Shown here piece after piece: positions 27,336 to 40,424 of a stretch of 64,000 nucleotides of DNA. Origin of the DNA: Albula goreensis (lineage: Eukaryota > Chordata > Actinopteri > Albuliformes > Albulidae). The stretch is from positions 25,476,436-25,540,435 of the forward strand of contig CM040762.1 of the NCBI GenBank assembly GCA_022829145.1, in the 5' to 3' direction. The notes beneath the pieces are model-generated. The model was given only the letters and a program-made list of their open reading frames with translations, had not been told where the DNA came from and did no database searches. How positions within the stretch are numbered: position 1 is the stretch's first letter; each line of letters starts with the position of its first letter. The position numbers and the translations under genes were made by a program.

Positions 27336-27426
27336 GAGCGTTTAAAGTTAACCATTGGGATTTCCCTTTATGTGACGAATGATGGGCAAGTTATGCAAGG
27401 AACCCATTGGTTGACTTTAAACGCTC
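27336..27426. repeat. small foldback repeat (imperfect 25-bp arms)
   Basis: The left arm (27336-27360, GAGCGTTTAAAGTTAACCAT...) and right arm (27402-27426, ending TTTAAACGCTC) are reverse complements with about two mismatches around a 41-nt loop. Probably a tiny MITE. Confidence 0.7.
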
Positions 27427-28073
27427 ATTTTTAGACAAGGAAAGCTATAGGGCCTCACTAATCTGCCAAAGGTGAACTTATGTTGCTTTGTCGAGGTCAG
27501 CACAAGCTAGTTGCTTCTATACTTTTAGCGACGTCGGTATAACCAACTAACTTTAATTCCAGTGTGCTGTAAAGAGTTTATTTCAATTCTCAGTTACTTG
27601 CTTATTTACTTATTGACATTTAGCTGTGCATAATAAGTGCACAGTTAATGTTTTAGTACTAATATAGGCCTGGCGTTATCAGCAAAAAAAGATCTGTGTT
27701 AAACACCAAATATGTTCAATGCATGTTGCAAACGTATCTGTTAAATCTCTTCTGAAGAAAAAACAGCGCTTACTGAGGTTTCTAAGAAGTAGCTCTGTGA
27801 AGCAGTTTGTGTTAATGAGCGTTATGGCTGTTCATGGCAATGTCAACCAAACATGCGCTTTGTGGTTTTACCGCCTAGCGCGTATCTGCTGCATTTTCAA
27901 AGAACGGCGCTTTTCTAATGTCTCCAAACACCTGCTCAGTCTCCTTTTGTTCACTTCTGCAGTCTGAAGCAGGGGTTTTCAAACTCTGTCCTAAGAAATG
28001 TCTGCGTATTGAGCCAATTGATAATAGATTGACGTTGTTGGACACGTATTTATGTCCTGTCACCATTTACATT

Positions 28074-29790
28074 TACAGTATTTCTCGATATTATTGCTTA
28101 ATTTAAACACTGTTCCTGAGCCTATTAACTAAACATCCCAAACCATAACACCATTTCCCAAAAGACACACCCATTTCCCAAAACTAAATACTATTCCCTG
28201 TCTTCACACATGATCCAAATTTGTTGAACTTTGTTTTTGCAAAACTCTTCACACAAATCCATTCATTTATTATTGGCTCCACCATGCGCTCATTTAGAAA
28301 GCACTGGCATTGAATATCATTACCAAAAGTCATCACAACTCAAACCCAACTCACACACAATTCCCCAGCAAGAAACAATCCAGAGTCAAAATCATTCACA
28401 GACCAATCAGAACCTCAGGATGGATAGATGAAACGGTTATGGGTCAGTTCACATGTTTTAGAACAATGGATCCACAGAGATGTGAAGGAAGAGCTAGAGC
28501 TAGAAGAGACAGATGGTGTCAGATGAAACTTGTGCAACTCTTGTTGACCACGTCCTCATCCATGGAATGTCAATGAGGGAAGTATGCCAAAAAGTGCAAT
28601 CAAATCTGAGCCGATTCAATTGCCTCAATCTGGAATTTCAGAGAGGCAAACCGGAAGGTAATTTGTATACCATGCTGTACCCTGTTTGGTTTTTTGTACT
28701 GTATGCCGTATACTCATTTTATACAATTGATGTCTCTGTCCTATTTGCAAACCAGTTCTATTTTTGCAGAGCTGAGAGACAACCACTTAATGGAGGCGGA
28801 AAATCGCTATTTTCTGAGGATCAAGAAACGGCAATTCTCAATATGGTCCTAGCCAGCAATCTTTTTCGCTTGCAGGAGATCCAAAGTAGAATTGTTGAGG
28901 ATCAGGAAATATTCCAAAGAATAAACTCAGTCAGCATCTCAACAATTAACCAGATACTTCAACAGGATGGGATAAGGATGAAATCGGCCTATTTTGTTCC
29001 TTTTGTAAGGAACTCCAGCGTTTGGAATATGTGCAAGTATGGCTTATCATACTGTAGTGTACCAAGTATTTGAGTACTGTTATGAATTTTAGCTGTATAT
29101 ACTATAGTGCAGGCTATATGATGGACTACTTGTGTACTACAGCAATGTGTTTCAGAGTAGTTATTTACAATACTGTATTTCATCTTATGTACAGAACATT
29201 TGACATTGATTCCAGAGAGACTCCTCATGAACTCATCTTTGTGGATGAGGCAGGATTTGATCTTTCTAGAAGAGGTCCTCCACCACCATGCCACCCTCAG
29301 TCCATACAACACCATGCATCTGCTAGCTTTCCCTGATGGTCTGAGATCATATATACTGTATAAACTAGGAAGACCCAGCACAGGACATGTCTTTACCTGC
29401 TTATTCGCTCCCGGTTCTCTTGCAAGATTCCAGGACATGTCTTTTGCATGGGATGCTGATGACATTGCATGGGATCTGTTGCCTGACCCCAACCAGAGAC
29501 GTGATGCCGAGGCATAATGTATGTATTCTGTATGTATGGAAATATTAGTCTTCGGCATTTACCTGTTGCCATTTTTTTCCAGTTCATTTACTTTTTCACT
29601 TTCTGTTTGTGTAACAGTATATTGAGGAATTAAAACATTTGATGTCTGATGGCAAGATTTGGTTTGGATGTAAAATTTATATGGTTTTCAGTGGAGAGGA
29701 GTGTATAGTTTTGTAATTTAGAGTTTTGGGAACTGGAGCATAATTTCAGGAAATGTGTCTTCGCAATCAAACTTTAAAAATAACATGCAA
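28074..29790 (+). mobile_element. IS630/Tc1-type transposon remnant
   Basis: The left end TTACAGTATTTCTCGA and the following GTTCCTGAG match the terminal repeat of a teleost IS630-like family. A diverged counterpart (TTTCAGGAA...GCAATC) lies near 29743-29775. Transposase fragments are visible: SLFSEDQETAILNMVLASN, then LREIQ-like and NSVSISTINQILQQDGIRMK around 28800-28990, and an IFVDEAGFDLSRR-type catalytic block around 29235-29270. The frame is broken by stops between these blocks and the C-terminal third is missing, so it is inactive. The right boundary is approximate. Confidence 0.75.
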
Positions 29791-32164
29791 GCGTTCCTCA
29801 TCTCTGATTTTCTCTAACAAAAGTTTTGGTAACAATCACTGTTTCAGTGACCAGGTGTGCAGACTTTCACTAATTATGACTCAAGTCACCTGCAAGACTA
29901 CAATTAAATCAAAACATATGAAAAACACTTTACTTTGTAGTACAATATGACATGATCCTGTGTATTTGTCAGAGTGTCTCTTGCTAAATGTGAATAATGA
30001 TTCACATTGGTTGTACTGGGATATGGCTCTTTTCAGTGGCTTTCTATAGCACACCATCTCTGATGGTGTTTTTCATTTTTACTCTGCACTTGAGTGAAAA
30101 GCAGTTAATTATTCACCATACCAAGTTTCCTGACCCTGTGTTATTTCCTAATTTGAAGGTGAATAAAAACATGAAGACCCCGTGATGTTCCAGATTAATG
30201 GAGAGATTCATGTTTCTAGTATATTCTGCAACAAACAGCAGAACAGTCTTATCACAGCTGCTGTCCACTGGACACCTGTGCGGCAGCATCCAGATGCAGC
30301 CTGTAGAGGGCGCTAAAACTCATGTCTGCTTTTAATCGGCAAGAAAGTACATTTCCCATTTCAAAGAAACTGCAATCTAAATTTAGATGAAAAAGCGATC
30401 AAATATTTATCCATAATAAAGTGACTGTGGTTGAAATCACTGCTTTGATAGTTCCACCAGTCTGATGGCACCTGAAGTCAAACTGATCCATCACTACTTG
30501 TAAGATGGAATGATAAATTGTGTACCAAAATAATGGGTGAAAAGTTTTGTAACCATTGTTCCTTCAGAACTTAACTCTACCTCAATATAATTCCAGTATC
30601 TGGGGAGAATGTATTTGGTTCATGAACTGTCACCTAATGTGCACCAGTGTTCACCTATCTGTCAATGGAATGGCCAAACAACCAAGTCGCCATAAAGTAT
30701 AAATGGCTTGAAATGTACTTCATAACTGAACTCCAAGTTGGTTGCGTGGCCTTTGGTAAATGTTATACAAATGGATGGGTGAATGGACATGCACAGTAGA
30801 TGAATGGTGGCGAAAGGAGGGATGGAAGGTGAATAGCCTCAGCAATTAAGATCTGCTTCACTGTACATTGTTTAGTCCATCTTGATAAGAGCATGATGTT
30901 ACATGAATAAATTTAAATGTGTTCACACATGCATTTATATTCTGTATTTGTCAAAGCAACAGGAAAGGTTGTGGTTTGAATGAAACCACTGAAGAGGACT
31001 TGTTTTTGAGTGCAGTGTTAATGTTGGTCTCTGTGCTTGACTGTGCCAGCAAGGTCTCTTAAACAGCTGATACATGCATAAAACGTATCACAAAGTATCT
31101 TTTAGACTACTAATCATGGTCTCCAAACTCTTTAATGCCTTCCAGTGAACAAACAACAAACAAAGCATTTATCACGATGGCAGTCTGAAGAAGTGAAACT
31201 AAACCAAAGCATTAGAACAGACCGTTGTGCCCATATCTCTTACTCACTGAGCTCACTCAATAGGGATATAATTTACAGGGGTAATGATGTGCAGTCTGGA
31301 TTTACGTTCATATTCTGAATGAGCAAAAGTCGATATGAGCTGGAGCCGTGGCAATTTTTCACGTTGGTCTCCTTCGTGTCTGCCGTAAAGTTCACAGATG
31401 AGGAGACGGTGTCTCAGTGCTAAGCCTCCACAGTTTGAGCACTATGCTCACTCACGTAAACCCTTCAGGACAGTTGGCATACAGAAGTATGCTGGTATAT
31501 CGCTAGAACAGTGGCTTCCAGTCTTGGGCCTTGGGGATCCTAGTGTATGCAGCCAATCTTTTGATAAACTACAGGTACGGTCACAATTGGCTTCTAAAAT
31601 CCCTTTAGCGGCGTGAATTGTGGGCGGAGAGGCAGACTCCGTTAATTCAGTTAATTTGGGCATGCACGATTCAATTATAGTTTTCATCAGCAGATGGTAA
31701 CATGAGATGACAACATAGGCTAGCTAACTTTATGTCCAACGATAAGGTTGATATCGATAGGCATCCTATTTCTGAACATGGTCATATGTTAACATTCTCA
31801 ACTATTTTAAGATATCTGCCAAACACGATAATTTAACGCCTGTCGGGGTCAAACAGCAGCTCTCTGATTGGCCAGACAGGGGCAGATCTGCGTTTCGCCA
31901 GGTCAAAGTTCACCACAGTTGAACTCAGGGCGTAAAACAGAGCCCCGCCCCGCGTCAAGAGCAGAGCAGAATTCCGCTCCCGGAATCGTTTACAGTTGAC
32001 GCAACCTTCCATTGACTTGAATGTAAATTCGCTCAGATATTTCGCATTGGAAGCTAAGTATGACCATACCATAAGGCTGCTCAACACATGTTTAACTGTA
32101 AGATTATGGTTAAGAATCTCGTCTTCCATCTCAGAAATAATAGGTTTGATTTCAAACAAAAGGG
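29791..32164. other. intergenic, no gene seen
   Basis: No recognisable exon. A 108-residue frame (31833-32159, minus) overlaps a GC-richer patch, but no family is recognised. Confidence 0.45.
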
Positions 32165-32297
32165 CATTACTGTTGCACCCTTGAGCAAGGTACTTAACCC
32201 AAATTACTTAAGTAAAAATATCCAGGTATTAATGGATATAGTGCCGAAAATGTTATCTGTGTGAGTCGCCCTGGATAAGAGTGTGTGCAGAATGAAT
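32165..32297 (+). repeat. 5'-truncated SINE
   Basis: CCTTGAGCAAGGTACTTAAC, then a TATCCAGGTATTAATGGATA block and a CGCCCTGGATAAGAGTG end match the body and 3' tail shared by many teleost tRNA-derived SINEs. The tRNA-like head is absent. Confidence 0.75.
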
Positions 32298-35200
32298 CCT
32301 CATACACTCCCTTATTCTTTTTAATACAAAGCAGGATTAGGTAATTTGCTTTTCTCATGAAGTCTTCACTGTCTAACAAATTGATTAGTTTCAGTGACCT
32401 GGTGTTCAGACTTTTTATAATTAGGTCTACACTGATTCACTTGTCAGTCTGTAATTTAGTCAATTAAAAACATGACCTCAATTTATGGAACATTTGCCTT
32501 GTAGCCAAAGCACATGTTTATCTGACTAATAGTTTTCCTGTCCTGGGTTGTGTAATATGGGCCTATTTCTGACAGAATGTACCATACACCAGTCAGGAAT
32601 AAGGGCAGAATACACATTTAGATTTGCAGATCTGTTACCCAAGGGATTATAGCTGATATGAGCATGTCCCTGAGGTCTGGGATCCTGTTCTCTGCTTCCC
32701 CCTTCCTATCCTTTAACATGTCAGTGCCCCATCAGTACTGTGGTGTGATAGGGGGATCCACAATAGATTTTGAATTTTCCTTTATAATGGAAATGGAATA
32801 GCGAAACAACCCAGCAATTATTAATCATTATTATGTTGTTAACATCCTAAAATTCATTAATTTGCAACTGGAACAGTATAATTGGTGAAATCAATCTGCA
32901 AGGCAAAACTAACTCTCATTCAGATTTAAACATAAAGTTTATTTAAAAGGGCAATCAAGATATGGCAACAGAATCATAAAATTGTTAAATCCAATGAGTG
33001 TAGGCCCATGACTGTAGATTAGCTGCAAAGAAGATAGAGTTTAAACCAGAATTTTTCAGCCAGGAAGGAACTTATCAGTAGACCAGACCAAAGAGATAAC
33101 TTCAGTACTTGTAAGTTACCACAGGAACGGAGAAAAGACTGGTACCACCCGCAAAAGATCTCAGCAGCTCAATCAAGTTAAAGCAGCAAAGAGGTCAAAC
33201 CAAAGTTCCATTCTTAGGGGGAAATGTTTAAACCAGCTTTTATATTTTAATAAACACCCAGTATATTTTTAACATGATCATTTTGGCAGTCATTTAGAGC
33301 ATCACAAAGAAACCAAATATGGTAAAAGTAATCCTGAATCATATGTATTACAGTAATGCAGGCACTCAGCACACCCCCACACAACCTCCCCAAAACCCCG
33401 CCCCACCCCCAACCATCCCTGAACACACATGCTGCTGCTCGACTAATCTCTCAGGTTCTGTGATCTGACTCTCTTACAATGTTATTCATGTTGTCTAAAG
33501 CAATTCTTGCTACTATACTATGATTGTGTTAAAATATTCCTTTTGAGACAAAACCAGACATGAGGCTTTTCACTCACCAAAAACCAGGAGGGTCACATCA
33601 CACCTCACTTCTGCTTCTCTCCGGTGAGCTATAAATTCAACATTGTAAGGAAGGAGTTAATTTATGAGGGAAAGACAGTTAGGTGACAAATGCCTGTTTT
33701 TATTGCAGTTATTTCAGTTGTGATGAGTCCCCTGCATGTTGCCACTTAGCAATTGTTCTCCACTCGTACCATGTTGAAATCCGCTTTTAGTCTAGGGCAA
33801 CACAGGGTATCAAACCTAAAGGGAACTTAAACAATGAAACACAGACCTCTTCACACACTTTCATAGGTTCCAGGATTCAGGTCCCCAACCTAAGATATGA
33901 ATGCAGTGGATCTAGAAAGTCGGTGACTTGTTGCAGCCTAGGCTTACACCTAGTGGACCAAAAAGATTCAAGCAGCTAAGATAGCTTGGTAGAAATAAAT
34001 TATTTAAATGCATTGACAATAAGGACAAAATTTTCAGAAATTACAGCACACTTTATAAATTAGTTGGCTAAACAAATATGATGTGATAGGCAGCACCTTC
34101 ATTAAAGTATGTAGCCTAAATTCCTGCCCCCTTTTTTTAGGGGAGACACTGCAGCTAAATCAGGGCTAAAGGAAGACTTGAGTGTCTCTTAGGTATTTGC
34201 AACAACCATGTAGTATTCCACCTGATTTTGCTAATTAGTTCACCTCTTCGACCATGAGGGTAAATTAATTGGTGAAATCAATTGGTGTAGTGAATGTTTG
34301 GAACAAATATCCATCGACAATGTGGTCCTCCAGGACTAGAGTTCAATAGACCTGAATTAGATGCAGTAATGATACAGAGGAGACGTATTGGAGATATATG
34401 CTCCAATCACAATGCTCATGTTTTGATTGGCAGTAATGCTGTCCAATTAAAAAAAAGGTAAAACGGTTTTCCATTATCTTTGAATTACTCAGCTATTTTT
34501 TAAAGCATAATTTTGCATAAATACCCCTGCGATAGTTGTGTTTGGAAGATTATGAAAAATTCATTATAATATCCATATTTTTGTCTAACTTTCATGGACA
34601 CCCTGATATCAACTGCCTGGTATAATTTATCCAGCTTTGCTGTGAGTGTGGAAAGAAGCATTTTTTACTGCTAATTCTGATGAACTGCTGAAATGTATTT
34701 GATTGATCACATGTATAGCATTGCGGCGTTGGAACAATAAGGTCCCGTGCCAGGCAAGGCTGCTGGAGCTGGCTGTGGTACAGAGGCCTGCATCCAGAGC
34801 CAGCGGAGAGCGGCTCATTCAGCCCCTCTCCTGTTGTGATCTTCTGGGACTCGGTCTTCAATCACCCTGCAGCCAAGGCAAAAAAAAGGGCTTTGTATGT
34901 ACATGGAGGGGAATCAGAACATATTGGTGTGATTTATCTGGGCGCCTGGTGACAGTGCGTGGGTGGTGTGCCTCTCCGGGACAGCTGGTGTTTCCGCTCT
35001 CACCACCTGACTGGGGAAAGAATCAATATCAGGTTTTGGGCCCTTAGGAAACAGGCGCAGTTTGGGATAAAACATTTCCAAGAGCGTCCAGACTTAGTTT
35101 GTCTAACTGAAGCCTGAAATAACTGCTCTGCAAGTCTTGAAGTAATAAAAGCAGGACAAAATGTGAGAGAATGCATTATTTGAATTATTGAAGGGATCAC

Positions 35201-38200
35201 ATAGATTTGTGGGATGATGCAACAACGTTTTCTTACTATATACAAAAGATTTTTGTTGACATTGTCATTCTTGTGAAACTCCATTTAAATACAACTAACA
35301 TTCATAATAGTAAAATAAAACACTGGACCTGTTATATGAGCAGGACTCAGAATGTATGTGCATATAAAATTTCAAATCCACATCCAATCATACATCTGGC
35401 AATATTTTTTGGATGAAAAGTTTTCCTTTTTCACCCGAACTCAGCCAAGCTGTTTCGTCTGCCACTGTGACCCGTTCCTGTTGTCTCTTTAGGAGTCAGG
35501 ACGTAACTTCCTCTGATCCAAATGACATCCGGCCCTCACTTTTCATGCTGCAGACACCCACTATCTTTACATGCTGCCTATGTTGCAACAGGATGACAAG
35601 GTCCGCTATGTCCCTTCCTGACCAGGAGTGGCCACTAGAGAGCAATGAGACTAATCCACTTAATTAGCTGACCCCTGACATTCCCTGGTGGCTGAGCCAA
35701 TTGTTGCCTTGTCAATGTTGACCTTGGGCCATGACCAATATGGGTGTGACTGGGACCCTTTACAGTTTTAGCTATCCTAAGGCCCTTAACAGGCTCTGTG
35801 ATCAATAGTGATCGGGATGACAGAACGTTATTTCCTCATTACGTTCGTTAGATGCTCAGAGAGTTCAGGAATTTTGGAAACTTTTTGTTATTCTTTTGGT
35901 TTTTTAGGTCATGAGTTTAAATTCTCTCTTTGAAGTTTTCAGTAACCTCTTATACTTATGACATAAATGGTAAAATTTTGCTTTTTTGATGAATGCCCTC
36001 CATTTCCCTACAGTACCTTAGTGCTTTACCAATGTAATGGGTCAGTAGTTATCCAGGACACACAAGCAGATTGTCTCAAGGTTTGGGAGGATGACAGTGC
36101 TGTTTTGAGTTTCTCTGCACCTGTTTTTGTATTTTTCTTCTGATATACAAGCTTATCCAGTTTTATCAGTCACCAACAGCTCATTTCTTCTTTGTACTTC
36201 ACTGTGTCTAACCCATCACATAGACAAAAAGCTTTCACCACGTGTGGTGAACTGATAAACCACTTTATCGGGAGTGTGGTGAGATTAAGCCAATGTCTGC
36301 ATAATAAAATAAATATATCAGTAACAGACTCATTGAACATCCCGAATCACCAAATGTCGTCTGAGGAGAGCAATGAAGACCAAAATAGAATTATGAATGT
36401 TCACAGGGTGTATAATTACAAATATTTGATATTAAGTGCTCTGTGCTGTTACATTAAACAAAATGGTGTACAAAAAGAATTCACTGCTAACAGGGAATCG
36501 TTCTAAGTCTGAAGCCACTTGACCACAAAAATGATCACAACCACGATCGAATACTTATACTTTATTTGAAGATCACATTATCAATTTTCTGACTTGTAGG
36601 ATGAGCCTGACAGTCACTCTGTTTTAAAGCTAAACTCCAGTGACAGATACCCCAATGGCAAACTTATTTTCAGGCATACAGTAATAGTGTGGTTGTCCAT
36701 ATGTGTGAGTTACCACTCTGAAGTGATGCTTTGCTAATATACCCATCGTCAGCTTCTTATTCTTCTTATTTTGAATCACGATCTGCATTGTAGGTGGGGT
36801 TCCAAGAGAAGGTGGCGAATCATGTGGGCTAAAACTTGCTACAACCAATCAGAATTCAGGATGCAAATCTCACAAACTGTAATTTTCCTTCCTAGATACT
36901 GTAGAGTGCACCTGGAATCAAGGGTAGTTCCAGAGTAAAAAGTGTTCATTGATGCCCTAGTAAGCTAAATGAATGAGAAGTACATCTGCAACCTTAGAAG
37001 AGAGGTGAAGGTTTATAGGATGAAATTAATTTCCTGTTGTCACAGTGAGTTGTTTAATTAGTTGTCTCAGCATGAATATTCCATCTTTAAATGGAGATTG
37101 GAGCTTGAATTCAGAAATAAAAATCTTGTAAAGATGTAATGTCGCTCTAGGGCTGCTGGTGGCCATTCTGTTAAGGCACTGTTTCAGGGTCTATAGAATA
37201 GGCTCCCATGGCCAGGTATTGAACCTGAACTTTTCCTGTGACCACAGCTACTGGCAGCTTGCTGAGTGATGTGTAAAAGGCTGTAGCATGGCCCAGGAAG
37301 GGTGGGATTTGCTTGGTGGGCATGTCTGTGTCTTAATGCTCACCAGCATCCCCTGCTGTTCAATCAAGGGGCCTACAGTTCCAAACCACAATTTGCACAT
37401 AATGTGTCTACTTTTGTCTTGCCTCAAGTTCAGCTTGAGGACTGTGGCATCTAAACAACTGGTGGCTGACATCACATGTTTTGAACTGAAGTGCAGTTGT
37501 CTGTTTTTTCCTGTTTTACTGGGAAGCAGCAAAATGCACATTTTAGGAATATATCTGAAAACAACTGGAAAAACCATTAAAAAGTTTCAATGTTTTCACA
37601 CACAATTAAAATGTCCCTGTTTTTACAACGCCCTCATACTTACACAAATCATAGCACTTGCAAAGGCATACTCTAGGATACTTATACTTGTGACTTGACA
37701 AGGTAGTGTTGCACCGTGTATCCAGCCATCAACATAAGATATCGGCTTTGTCATGTGACGTCAGCAGAGCGTTGGGGCAGGCATGAGGCCTGTTTGAAAA
37801 CCTAGTCTTGTCGCGTGCAGAGCGTGTTCCCGGCGGTGGTGGCTCACCAATGGCACAGAGCCATAGTTCTCCTGCAGTTCCCGCTGCTGCAGAGGGCAGG
37901 GCACACCCTGTCCGCCCCTGAATAGCACACCATGGGAACATTGTGTTCTTTAAGTCTGCCACGGGCAGCAGTGCATTAAAGGAAGATGAAATGGTTCTTT
38001 TTTTTTTTCCCTAGGAGCTAGCTGTCTTCACCATCTCCCATGAGAGCCAATTAGCCTGACAACTGTATAAGCTTCTCCATGACATGGTGCTCCACAGACA
38101 TACTGTAACATACAGGTATATGTATCGACATAGCCTCTGCAACTGATGTTATACGATATTCGACTAGACGGCTTGTCTTCCTTATAAAGGTGGAAGAGGG

Positions 38201-39938
38201 GAGTGTATAATGTGAATGTAAGAGGAGCAGAAGGAGGAGGATGAGTATGGTGTAATCGAACGGCTACTCTGGCTTCTCAAATTACACATGGCTCGGGGTG
38301 GATAGCGTGATAGCATGACCTTGATCAGCTAATTCGTCAGATTGATCCCCCACCCTCTTACTGACGCAACGCTAAAATCGTCATCGCTGGATGTTTTCCA
38401 GGATGTTCTGTATTCAGAGTTGTCCTCGTTATGTTTTAAATATGGGTATCTAATCTAGTCTGGCTAAATTTCACCTCGGCAATAAGGTTGGCTAGAAATT
38501 AACTCCAGTGTTGTAGTTTTTTTTGTATATGTGACACAACATTTCTGTGGAGATTGACTTAAGGTTCAGAAAACTGAGGCACATACTTTCAATTTATTAT
38601 TCAAAGTAAAGGACAAAGCGCTTTGCAGTGAGACCAAATCAAGGCCAGAATGTTTGCTGTAACCTTGGATTGTGTTGTGGTGTACAAAAGCCCACAGAGC
38701 ATTGTTGTTGAGGCATGGGAGAAAGAAGTGGTCTTATAACCTATCAGGGCAGACTCACCACCGTCAAACTACCACACACAAAGCAGACGGAATTTCACTG
38801 CAGATCAGATATCCTGTTAACCCAAGCACACATGCAAAGCCTTCCGTTTGGGGGTACTGCCTTCATAATACAGATCTATACCGCTTTGGATCTATGTTTT
38901 GGCTCAATCTTTTAAACGGCTCATTTGACGTTAGCTTCCCCTGTTAAATAATGCATGCAGTATTGATATAGCAATTCAGTTCCACACCCCTTTTGTCAAA
39001 TTTACACTTAGAATATCAAGTGGAACTGACTTTGTAATTTATTTGGTCACACCCACTACAATCTGACATTGTTGAATCAAATCGAAAGTATGCTGGAGGA
39101 TTTAAGCCCAGTGTCCACTCGGCAAAAAAAATAACCACGGTAATGTTCACCTTCATTCATTTTCAGTGGTGGAAAGCGACAGAATGTGAGGGGGATGAGG
39201 GGGCAAAGAGAAAATGCAGACCAGGCAATGGAAAAGATGCCAGCCTTTTACTTTATGCAAATGTGGGCACACTTAAGCATTACTTTTTCTAATTATGTCC
39301 ACAGTACTCTGTACACTTCCAGTAGGGCAGCATTGTAAATCATTGCAAAATGCCCCTTCAGCCTGGTAGAACTACCTGTATCAGGAATGAAATACTTAAA
39401 TAAATTCAGCTAACAAAAAATAAGTCTAAAAAAGATTGACATTGCAGAAATAATTTTTTGATCATGCAATTCTTGGGTATTTGTTATACGATTTGGAAAC
39501 ACATAACGTAGGGGGGCGGATTTGGTTCAGGAAATGATTCACCTCTGTAAAACTTTTTCATGTGCACCAGTAGCGGCTTGTGGTTAGTTAGACACTTCGG
39601 AATATTTCGTATAGTCAGCACTGGCTTTGTATGCATATACATATACTTTATTCACATATTAAATTCATTACATATCAAATATGAGAATATATCAAAAGGT
39701 TAATGTCATGGAATGCATATGACAGAAATTTACAGAGCTGCTGCATTCTGAACAGGTGTGTTAACCTAAAATACACCACAGTAAAATGGTTTTTAAGAGG
39801 TGCATCCTCAAAAAGTTGGATGCAAATTCCTTTCTTTTCCTTTGTTTAATTGAGGGAAGATATAAAACATGTGTCAACACTAGGCTGGCATCAAGGTCAC
39901 ATGATTTTTCCCATTAAGGTAGTAATGATTAAAATGAG
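32298..39938. other. intergenic, no gene seen
   Basis: 7.6 kb without a recognisable exon. It holds a C-rich stretch (33373-33410), a GC-richer block with a TGACGTCA site (37756-37763) at 37750-37970 and another non-repetitive GC-richer block at 38160-38420. The last two could be conserved regulatory sequence but cannot be judged without alignment. Confidence 0.4.
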
Positions 39939-40424
39939 GGCTGCGTTCCAATACTGAAATTCGTCTCCTCCTTTCCTCCCCTCCTTTCCTCCGTGCCCCG
40001 GAAGCTGATTATGTGTCCACTGTCCTCCACTGTTCCAAAATGAAATCTTGCCTCCCCCTGTCCTCATTTCTCGTTTCCTCCAAACGAAGGATACATTGAT
40101 GTATCCTACCGTGGAAGTCTTTTCACATTTTTGGGTCATCATTGTGCTCACAACCAGTCAGGTTAAAAGACCATACCACAGAATATTTTGATTGGCTTTG
40201 GTATCCTCGGAGTCAGTCGAAATTATGACTTCATCAATAGCCGACGTCGACTTTGATGACGGGCGAATTGAATTAGCTGTTCCGATTTTTGATTCATCTC
40301 CTCCTTCCCTCCTTTCCTCCACCCGTTTCCTCTTCTCCTTTCCTCCACATATTTCCGGCATATTTCTGGGGTAGGAAAGGAAGGGAGGAAAGGAGGAGAC
40401 GAGAAAAAGTATTGGAACGCAGCC
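39939..40424. mobile_element. MITE-like element, copy 1 of a family with two copies here
   Basis: Starts GGCTGCGTTCCAATACT and ends AGTATTGGAACGCAGCC, exact 17-bp terminal inverted repeats. Inside these are CTCCTCC/TTTCCTCC-rich arms and a central core containing GATACATTGATGTATCCTAC and AGTCTTTTCACATTTTTGGG. There is no coding capacity. A homologous copy is at 57864-58386. Confidence 0.85.

Larger units (their letters stand above)
22740..28073. other. intergenic region upstream of il21r, no gene seen
   Basis: AT-rich; presumably includes the il21r promoter near its left edge. It holds a C11 run near 24546-24557 and A tracts near 24879 and 25914. A small foldback is listed separately. Short open frames have no recognisable domain. 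Confidence 0.5.

Noticed and set aside
28989..29558. 189-residue minus-strand frame
   Set aside because: Antisense of the IS630-like remnant; no recognisable protein.
31833..32159. 108-residue minus-strand frame in a GC-richer patch
   Set aside because: No domain or splice context recognised; may be part of an unidentified repeat.
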